A stretch of 5,077 nt of DNA from Chthoniobacter flavus. Its GTDB lineage: Bacteria; Verrucomicrobiota; Verrucomicrobiia; Chthoniobacterales; Terrimicrobiaceae. The position numbers and the translations under genes were made by a program. The stretch covers positions 1-5,077 of the forward strand of contig CAMDOJ010000130.1 in NCBI GenBank assembly GCA_945903555.1. The letters run 5' to 3'. The notes beneath the pieces are model-generated. The model was not told the DNA's origin, did not search any database, and worked only from the letters and a program-made list of their open reading frames with translations. This document shows, piece after piece, positions 1 to 5,077 of the stretch. Position 1 is the first letter of the stretch. Each line of letters opens with the position of its first letter.

Positions 1-785
1 TCCTTGGCCTGCCCCCAACGGAACTGAGCTTCATTCATAAAAGTGAATCCCGTTTCTGCATCCAAGCGCCAACGGAATCCGTGCCTGTTGATATTTTGCG
101 CAAAGACATCGCCTTGAAATCCCGCACTCAGAAAGGTGAACCAATCAACAGGGTTCCATGCGAGTCTGGTTCCTGGTGCGCCCATAGGGAAGCCCGCTCC
201 GCCATTGGGAATGTTCATGTAAGCAAAAGGTGGCCACCCGAATGCGGCATTGATAAAAAGACTGCCGTAATCGGAAATGAGAAATTCCGAATCAGCTGTG
301 ATTTGCCCTGCCCGAATAGAAAGTTGTCCATCCATCAGTTCCTGCTGAGCCCAAAGATCCAGCATGCGTAGCGTATTGAAGCCCGCAATATTCGATATGG
401 TGAGGAAATTGCCCGCAAGATCTTCGCTGGCATCGCGTCCGCTCAGCCATGCCCATGTCGTGCTCATTGTCGCGCCCTGCCAATGGCTCAGTTTTTCAAA
501 ATCGAGATTCATCCCAAAGTCTAGTAACCCCGTATAGACGGTTCCTTTTTTGATTCCACCGGCCGTATTACCCCAGACCTCGGCAGTGTATCCGGAAAAG
601 AGTTCAACGCCGCGATCGCAGCACTTTGGCCTCGCTCCTGCCCACTCGCCAGTGACGGTGTTTCTTTGTATGGTCGGAAAAGCTTCCGCATCGCCTTGGT
701 GAGATTCTTGAGCGCCAACGAGAGTCAAAACAGCCATGAGTGCAGCAATGGTTGAAAGGACGGGACGTGAGTTTCGGAGCGACAT
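1..785 (-). CDS. OprB-family carbohydrate-selective porin, N-terminal part (3' end outside window)
   Basis: This reads on the minus strand as 261 codons with no stop and runs off the window at position 1. It was found by translating the complement directly. The product is probably an outer-membrane beta-barrel for sugar uptake of the OprB family. Residues 1-25 look like a Sec signal peptide: Arg4 and Arg7, a hydrophobic core at about 9-24, and a likely cut after V-G-A25. Family landmarks follow. GEWAGAR (46-52) and RGVEL (58-62) match the usual G-[DE]-W-G-G-x-R...G-[VI] opening. GNTAGGIKKGTVYTG (72-86) matches the GN-SGG region. GNFLTISNI (125-133), LWAQQEL and LSIRAGQI (144-162), and the strongly conserved FLISDYGSLFINAAFGWP (168-185) follow, then GTRLAWNP (205-212). 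ATG 785 is the only ATG, GTG or TTG after an in-frame TGA twelve bases upstream, and an AAAGG sits 8 bases before it. Family assignment is firm, but the transported sugar is unknown. Cys55-Cys56 is unusual for a barrel protein. The neighbour phr is divergent. Confidence 0.9.
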   Translation of the reverse strand, partial: MSLRNSRPVLSTIAALMAVLTLVGAQESHQGDAEAFPTIQRNTVTGEWAGARPKCCDRGVELFSGYTAEVWGNTAGGIKKGTVYTGLLDFGMNLDFEKLSHWQGATMSTTWAWLSGRDASEDLAGNFLTISNIAGFNTLRMLDLWAQQELMDGQLSIRAGQITADSEFLISDYGSLFINAAFGWPPFAYMNIPNGGAGFPMGAPGTRLAWNPVDWFTFLSAGFQGDVFAQNINRHGFRWRLDAETGFTFMNEAQFRWGQAK

Positions 786-793
786 GCAACAAG

Positions 794-798
794 CCTTT
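794..798 (-). promoter_or_regulatory. Ribosome binding site of the porin gene
   Basis: AAAGG on the minus strand lies 8 bases before the ATG at 785. The match is partial but the spacing is normal, and it supports the chosen porin start. Confidence 0.5.
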
Positions 799-839
799 CA
801 TTCGATGCTCCGCCTTGTCAATCACATGGGCAGGCGCTT

Positions 840-869
840 TCAATACGAGCTGCTTCTTGTTTTTGCCAA
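840..869 (-). promoter_or_regulatory. Possible porin promoter
   Basis: On the minus strand TTGGCA (complement of 864-869) is a 5/6 match to the sigma-70 -35 box. After 18 bases comes TATTGA (complement of 840-845), only a 3/6 match to the -10 box. This would start transcription near 833 and give a leader of about 48 bases. A perfect TTGACA (complement of 816-821) has no -10 box at a workable distance. The call is weak because the -10 is poor and the host's promoter consensus is unknown. Confidence 0.2.
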
Positions 870-892
870 GGATACGTCACTGGTGATAGAAT
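863..892 (+). promoter_or_regulatory. Predicted sigma-70-like promoter of the photolyase gene
   Basis: TTGCCA (863-868, 5/6 match to TTGACA) is followed after 18 bases by TAGAAT (887-892, 5/6 match to TATAAT). A TG one base upstream of the -10 (884-885) makes it an extended -10. This is the best promoter-like pair in the intergenic region. The predicted transcription start, about 7 bases after the -10, falls at about 898-900. That is directly before the TTG start codon at 901, so the message would be nearly leaderless. The -35 overlaps, on the opposite strand, the possible -35 of the porin. Confidence 0.4.
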
Positions 893-896
893 GAGG
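893..896 (+). promoter_or_regulatory. Shine-Dalgarno-like GAGG before the photolyase TTG start
   Basis: GAGG ends 4 bases before TTG 901, a shorter spacer than usual. It overlaps the in-frame TGA at 892-894 that marks the upstream limit of the reading frame. It can act as a ribosome binding site only if transcription begins upstream of the predicted start at about 898-900, so it competes with the leaderless model. Confidence 0.35.
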
Positions 897-900
897 CACT

Positions 901-2301
901 TTGAAAAACGTCATCCATTGGTTCCGAAGGGATCTCCGAGTCACAGATAATACGGCACTTGATGCAGCGGTGCGATCATCTGAAAACGTAACGACCGTTT
1001 ACATTCTCAGTGATTGGAAAAAAAATCACCGATGGACGGGACCGAACCGTCAGCACTTTCTTTGCGGTTGCTTGTCATCGTTGGCGGGGGACATGGCCGA
1101 GATCGGAGGGCGACTAGTCATTCGGCAGGGGGATGCCGTCGCTGAACTCGAAAAGCTGGCCCTTGAGACCCGTGCCGAGGCGATTTTTTTCAATCGGGAT
1201 CCCGATCCTTTCGGGCGTGGCGTAGAGGAGAGGCTTGAAAAAATGGGTGCTCGTATCGGTATAGCTATTCGGCCGTTCAAGGATGTCGCGATCCATGAGC
1301 GGAACGAGGTTTTAACGGGGGGAGGGGATCCCTTTCGCGTTTTCACGCCCTATTCCAAGGCTTGGGCGAAGTTGCCCAAGCCGCCGATCGCAAAGCGGAT
1401 TTCGCGCATCCAGTCGCCATCCGGGATTTTCTCCCTTCCGCATCCAGACAACTCCACATGGGATTTGGCGTCCGCTGCGAAGGGAGTTCTTGAAGCCGGT
1501 GAAAAGGCGGCCCGCCTGCGAATGCAGGCCTTTCTCGATTCTGGTTTGGCGCGTTATGGGGCAATGAGGAATCTTCCGTCAGGGCGAACAACATCGCGAC
1601 TTTCGCAGGATCTTCGTTTCGGGCTGATTTCGATTCGGGAGCTTCATCGTGCCACTTTGGATAAAATGGAAACCCTCGACGCGGCTGGTCGTGATAGTGC
1701 GGCAACGTATGTTTCCGAGTTGGTCTGGCGAGAGTTCTATATGCAGGTTCTCTGGAATTTTCCCGCCGTGCTGGAGGAGGAATTTAATGTGAAATATCGA
1801 GGCATGGTTTGGCCTGGAAAGACGGCGAACTTTCAACGTTGGTGCGACGGAGAGACGGGGTTTCCCATTGTGGACGCCGCCATGCGGGAACTCCGAGAAA
1901 CCGGATTCATGCACAATCGCACACGCATGATCGCCGCTATGTTCCTCACAAAAGATCTGCATCTGGACTGGCGGATGGGGGAAATGTGGTTCATGCAAAC
2001 TTTGGCGGACGGCGAGATCGCGAGCAATAACGGGGGTTGGCAGTGGAGTGCCGGCACCGGGGCAGATGCAGCCCCATACTTTCGCATTCAAAACCCTTGG
2101 AGCCAAACCAAGCGATTTGATCCTGATGGAACCTACATCAAAACCTGGGTCCCTGAGTTGCTGAACGTGGATGTGGCGAAACTGATGGATCCGCCCGCGC
2201 CCGGCATGCGCCTCGCGCTCGGCTATCCTTCGCCTATCGTCGATCACTCGGTGGTCCGCGATATCACTCTCGATCTCTTTAAATCAGCGGCAGTGCAGTG
2301 A
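901..2301 (+). CDS. phr: Deoxyribodipyrimidine photolyase (class I CPD photolyase), 466 aa
   Basis: This cytoplasmic FAD enzyme splits UV-induced cyclobutane pyrimidine dimers with blue light. The N-terminal Rossmann-like antenna domain (about 1-165) opens with HWFRRDLRVTDN (6-17). A linker leads to the helical FAD-binding domain (about 200-460). By eye alignment from memory with E. coli PhrB, the electron-transfer tryptophans are W304, W357 and W380 (E. coli 306, 359, 382). Other matches are TSRLS (231-235), the substrate-pocket ELVWREFY (273-280) with W276, MHNR with N339, M343, and NNGGWQW (376-382) with N376 near flavin N5. DAAPYFRIQNP (389-399) is the usual C-terminal signature. Length is normal for the family. 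The start is TTG: an in-frame TGA at 892-894 rules out any start further upstream, and no other start codon precedes the conserved first strand. The key dimer-repair residues favour CPD photolyase over (6-4) photolyase or cryptochrome. The E. coli methenyltetrahydrofolate ligands are not evident, so the antenna pigment is unassigned. hrpB follows after 25 bases. Confidence 0.96.
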   Translation: MKNVIHWFRRDLRVTDNTALDAAVRSSENVTTVYILSDWKKNHRWTGPNRQHFLCGCLSSLAGDMAEIGGRLVIRQGDAVAELEKLALETRAEAIFFNRDPDPFGRGVEERLEKMGARIGIAIRPFKDVAIHERNEVLTGGGDPFRVFTPYSKAWAKLPKPPIAKRISRIQSPSGIFSLPHPDNSTWDLASAAKGVLEAGEKAARLRMQAFLDSGLARYGAMRNLPSGRTTSRLSQDLRFGLISIRELHRATLDKMETLDAAGRDSAATYVSELVWREFYMQVLWNFPAVLEEEFNVKYRGMVWPGKTANFQRWCDGETGFPIVDAAMRELRETGFMHNRTRMIAAMFLTKDLHLDWRMGEMWFMQTLADGEIASNNGGWQWSAGTGADAAPYFRIQNPWSQTKRFDPDGTYIKTWVPELLNVDVAKLMDPPAPGMRLALGYPSPIVDHSVVRDITLDLFKSAAVQ

Positions 2302-2326
2302 TCTGAAATTCCATTTCATTCTGATC

Positions 2327-4849
2327 ATGTCCCAAGCTTTGCCCATTTATGATTTGGATGAGGAGATCATCGAGACGCTCACGCTCGGAAATCGACTGAT
2401 TCTTCAGGCTCCGACAGGTTCGGGGAAATCCACCCAAGTTCCGCAAATCCTGCTTGATGGAGGTGTGCTAGGGAGCGGGCAGTGCATCATCCTGCAACCC
2501 CGCCGGTTGGCGGCACGAATGCTGGCCGCGCGGGTTGCGGAGGAACGCGGAGTGCGTCTCGGAGGGGAAGTCGGATACCGTATTCGCTTGGACAATGTCT
2601 CCTGCCGCGACACGCGCATTCTATTTGTCACGGAAGGAATTTTACTTCGTCAAATGCTAACCGATCCGACATTGGCTGGTGTTTCCACTCTTGTCTTCGA
2701 CGAGTTTCACGAACGTCATCTTCATGGTGACATCACCCTCGCACGAGCGCTTGATTTGCAGGAATCCTGTCGTCCTGATCTCAATATCGTGGTGATGTCA
2801 GCGACCCTCGATGGGGCGGAACTGGAGGAGTATCTCAAGCCCGCCACGAGTCTTCGCTCCGAGGGACGGGTCTTTCCTGTGGAGATTGAGCATCTCGATC
2901 ATGAACCCAAGGATGATCCTGTGTGGGAACTTGCTTCGGATGCCGTCGCGGCGCACATCGATAAAACGGAGGGCGATGTTTTGGTTTTCATGCCTGGATC
3001 GTATGAGATTCAGCGGACCATTCGCGAGTTGCAGGGGCGACTTGGAAGTCGATGTGAAATATTTCCTCTGCACGGGGAATTGACAGCAGCGGAACAGGAC
3101 AAGGCCGTGAATCGTTCCCGTGGGAAAAAGATCATCGTTTCGACAAATGTGGCCGAAACATCGCTCACGATTGACGGTATCACGCTCGTTGTGGATTCCG
3201 GGCTGGCCCGCATGGCCAGATACGATTCGAACCGCGGTATTAACACACTCCTCATCGAAAAAATCAGTGACTCCTCGGCAGCTCAGCGTGCAGGTCGAGC
3301 TGGGCGCACTGCTCCGGGGCGGTGTCTGAGACTTTGGACGGAGCGAGATCACTTGCGCCGTCCGCTTCGCGAGGTGTCGGAGGTCCGTCGCCTTGATCTT
3401 GCGGAGACGCTTCTCACCCTCAAGGCGGCCGGGGTGAGTGATATCGAGAAATTTCGATGGATCGAGCGACCTGAGGCCCAAGCTCTCCAGCGTGCCGAGA
3501 CTCTCCTGCGCGACCTAGGGGCCTTTGATGGAACGGATGGATCCATAACAGCTGTCGGTCGCCGTATGCTGAATTTTCCGGTGCATCCCCGCTATGCCCG
3601 AATGTTTATTGCGGCGGATGAGCTAGGGTGTGTACGTGCGGCGGCGCTCATTTCGGCGATCACCCAGAGTCGATCCATGCTTCTGCGGGTGGACAAAAAA
3701 ATCGAGGACGAACGGGGAGACGTCTTTGGCGAGGGGACATCCGATTTTCAAGTCCTGATGCGGGTTTTCGAGTGGGCTCGCACTCGTGGTTTTCGGATGG
3801 CGGATTGCCGTTCGCTTGGAATTCACTCGGATTCCGCACGTCAGGTTGGCCGACTTTTTGAGCAATTCCTCGATATTGCGCATGCCGAAGCGCTTTTGCT
3901 CGAGGATGCGCCGGCTTCCGACGAGGCCATCGCGCGATGCATCCTTGCTGGATTCGCGGATCAGGTCGCCTGTCGCCGGAGTTCGGCCACGCTGGTTTGT
4001 GATGTCGTTCACGGACGGCGTGGACTCCTCGCCCGTGCGAGCGTAGCCACGGGAGGCACATTGATCGTGGCTTCGGAAATTGCTGAAATCGAAGGGAGGG
4101 ATGGGGACGCTAAAATTCTCCTAAGTCTTGCGACTCAAATCGAGGAAGCTTGGTTGCGTGAGCTTTTCCCAGCCGACTTTCACGAGACAGCCGAGTCTTA
4201 TTTTGACAAAACGCAGAACCGCGTCGTTGTTCGGCGCGCCAAAATGTTCCGAGATTTGGTGTTGGAAAATCGGGATCGCGATGCGGAACCCGGCCCCGCA
4301 GCTTCACTTTGCCTTGCGGAGCAGGTCATGGCTGGCGCGTTGCGGCTCAATGGTTGGGACGATGCTGTCGAACAATGGATCCATCGAGTCAATTTTCTCG
4401 CACGTCTTTGTCCAGAGCAGGGGATTCCGGCGATGGGTCAGGATGAGAGGCAGCACATCCTCCTCCTTGTTTGCGACGAGGCCGTTTGTTACCGGGACAT
4501 CAAGGATGCTCCTGTGCTTCATCATGCAAGGTCGCTTCTCACTCACACGCAGCAACAGTTCGTCGATAAGCAGGCTCCGGAACGTTTGGAGTTGCCCGCT
4601 GGCCGTCGAGCGAAGATCACTTACTCCGAGACAGCCGATCCCTTTCTCTCCGCCCGCATTCAGGACCTTTATGGAGTGACGGACGATGTCAAATTGGCCC
4701 TTGGCCGCCATGCTGTTACAATTCACATCTTGGCCCCGAGTCAGCGACCGGTTCAGGTCACACGGAGTCTCAAGTCTTTTTGGACGGAGACGTATCCTGG
4801 ACTCAAGCAGCAACTCGCGCGTCAGTATCCGAAACACGAGTGGCGCTGA
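2327..4849 (+). CDS. hrpB: ATP-dependent DExH-box RNA helicase, HrpB family, 840 aa
   Basis: This is a superfamily 2 DEAH/RHA-type helicase that uses NTP hydrolysis to remodel RNA. The bacterial role of HrpB is poorly defined. Motifs in order are I, APTGSGKST (28-36); Ia, QPRRLAARM (57-65); GYRIR (83-87); Ib, VTEGILLRQ (101-109); II, DEFH (125-128), the HrpB-typical form; III, SAT (158-160); IV, VLVFMPG (218-224); V, STNVAETSLTIDG (272-284); and VI, QRAGRAGR (320-327). A helicase-associated winged-helix and ratchet part follows (about 352-450). The C-terminal HrpB domain includes LELPAGRRAKITYS (754-767) and ends in RPVQVTRSLKSFW (807-819) and YPKHEWR (834-840). That closing block separates HrpB from HrpA. 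Length is close to the E. coli protein (about 810 residues). ATG 2327 is the first ATG, GTG or TTG in a frame open since 2186. It has no recognisable Shine-Dalgarno, so translation may depend on coupling to phr, whose stop is 25 bases upstream. The end is slightly shorter than many homologues. A convergent lipocalin gene stops 9 bases away. Confidence 0.96.
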   Translation: MSQALPIYDLDEEIIETLTLGNRLILQAPTGSGKSTQVPQILLDGGVLGSGQCIILQPRRLAARMLAARVAEERGVRLGGEVGYRIRLDNVSCRDTRILFVTEGILLRQMLTDPTLAGVSTLVFDEFHERHLHGDITLARALDLQESCRPDLNIVVMSATLDGAELEEYLKPATSLRSEGRVFPVEIEHLDHEPKDDPVWELASDAVAAHIDKTEGDVLVFMPGSYEIQRTIRELQGRLGSRCEIFPLHGELTAAEQDKAVNRSRGKKIIVSTNVAETSLTIDGITLVVDSGLARMARYDSNRGINTLLIEKISDSSAAQRAGRAGRTAPGRCLRLWTERDHLRRPLREVSEVRRLDLAETLLTLKAAGVSDIEKFRWIERPEAQALQRAETLLRDLGAFDGTDGSITAVGRRMLNFPVHPRYARMFIAADELGCVRAAALISAITQSRSMLLRVDKKIEDERGDVFGEGTSDFQVLMRVFEWARTRGFRMADCRSLGIHSDSARQVGRLFEQFLDIAHAEALLLEDAPASDEAIARCILAGFADQVACRRSSATLVCDVVHGRRGLLARASVATGGTLIVASEIAEIEGRDGDAKILLSLATQIEEAWLRELFPADFHETAESYFDKTQNRVVVRRAKMFRDLVLENRDRDAEPGPAASLCLAEQVMAGALRLNGWDDAVEQWIHRVNFLARLCPEQGIPAMGQDERQHILLLVCDEAVCYRDIKDAPVLHHARSLLTHTQQQFVDKQAPERLELPAGRRAKITYSETADPFLSARIQDLYGVTDDVKLALGRHAVTIHILAPSQRPVQVTRSLKSFWTETYPGLKQQLARQYPKHEWR

Positions 4850-4858
4850 TCCGCGTGC

Positions 4859-5077
4859 CTAGTTTTGGGGCTTTTGCGGAACCCGTGTGATGCGCGAGGT
4901 GTCGTAGCCTTGCTGTTTGGCAACCTCGAGTGCGGCAGCATAGTCCTTCTCTGTCATTTCTGGTGAGCGGCTCATGATCCAAATGAGATCCCGCGAGGGG
5001 TGGCCAACGATGGTGCGTTGGTAGTCGGGTGAGAGGTCGATGAGCAAATACGGAGCCTTGAACGGCCAGATGAACTG
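4859..5077 (-). CDS. Blc-type lipocalin, C-terminal 72 residues (5' end outside window)
   Basis: On the minus strand the frame is open from the window edge (5077) to TAG at 4859-4861. An internal ATG at 5047 is not the real start, because the family pattern continues upstream of it as FIWPFKAPYLLIDL. The visible part matches the last beta strands and C-terminal helix of bacterial lipocalins. F-x-W-P-F-x-x-P-Y-x-L-I-D-L corresponds to the FGPFYGGYNVIAL region of E. coli Blc. Next come PDYQRTIVGHPSRDLIWIMSR, with the conserved SRxxxWI-[LM]-SR signature, and AKQQGYDTSRITRVPQ, like the GFD-S end of Blc. The family binds fatty acids or lysophospholipids at the outer membrane and is linked to envelope stress or maintenance. 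A signal peptide or lipobox cannot be checked here because the N-terminus is missing. The gene converges on hrpB with 9 bases between stop codons. Family assignment is strong, but the ligand is unknown. Confidence 0.9.
   Translation of the reverse strand, partial: QFIWPFKAPYLLIDLSPDYQRTIVGHPSRDLIWIMSRSPEMTEKDYAAALEVAKQQGYDTSRITRVPQKPQN

Noticed and set aside
81..371. Open frame of 96 codons on the plus strand
   Set aside because: It is antisense to the porin segment carrying the highly conserved ISDYGSLFINA block, which explains this DNA.
816..821. Perfect TTGACA on the minus strand upstream of the porin
   Set aside because: No -10-like hexamer occurs 16-18 bases downstream; that position is the ribosome binding site, and transcription would start at the porin start codon.
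811..836. Inverted repeat CGCCT-N16-AGGCG in the porin leader
   Set aside because: The stem is only 5 bases with a 16-base loop and does not extend, so it does not support a hairpin or riboswitch.
1579..2247. Open frame of 222 codons on the minus strand inside the photolyase gene
   Set aside because: It lies wholly antisense to a strongly conserved gene, and its translation (rich in His, Arg, Pro) shows no family signature. It is a shadow of the coding strand.
2798..3481. Open frame of 227 codons on the minus strand inside hrpB
   Set aside because: It overlaps helicase motifs III to VI on the other strand and shows no recognisable domain, so it is a composition effect.
4128..4679. Open frame of 183 codons in a second plus-strand frame inside hrpB
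   Set aside because: The region is already explained by the HrpB C-terminal domain. The alternative product is Ser/Arg-rich with no recognisable motif.

Overview
The window looks like ordinary chromosomal DNA from a Gram-negative bacterium. Four protein genes fill almost all of it, two of them cut by the window edges. A carbohydrate-type outer-membrane porin and a Blc-type lipocalin both imply an outer membrane. Moderately GC-rich codon use, an 840-residue HrpB-type helicase with a PTGSGKSTQVPQ Walker A region, and an OprB porin would fit Verrucomicrobiota or a neighbouring group of the Planctomycetes-Verrucomicrobia-Chlamydiae assemblage. That placement is a low-confidence inference. Nothing here fixes the taxon.

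Layout. Positions 1-785 (minus strand) hold the first 261 codons of an OprB-family porin with a clear signal peptide; its 3' end lies outside the window. Positions 786-900 are a 115-base divergent intergenic region with promoter-like elements facing both ways. Positions 901-2301 (plus) encode a complete class I DNA photolyase that starts at TTG. After a 25-base gap, 2327-4849 (plus) encodes a complete HrpB-family DExH helicase, probably in the same transcript. Positions 4859-5077 (minus) hold the last 72 codons of a lipocalin that converges on hrpB with only 9 bases between the two stop codons.

How the genes relate. The photolyase repairs UV-made pyrimidine dimers using blue light, and HrpB is an RNA helicase whose cellular role is poorly defined. 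They are probably co-transcribed, but the sequence gives no direct functional link. Lipocalins of the Blc type often sit near photolyase genes in light-stress gene clusters of other bacteria, so the phr-hrpB-lipocalin neighbourhood may have a membrane and light-damage theme. The porin is divergently transcribed and looks unrelated except for the shared promoter region.

No tRNA, rRNA, CRISPR array, insertion sequence, sizeable repeat or clear terminator was seen. I do not see a previously undescribed system. The points worth checking are the nearly leaderless TTG start of the photolyase, the compact divergent promoter, the unassigned antenna chromophore, the missing Shine-Dalgarno of hrpB and the short HrpB C-terminus.
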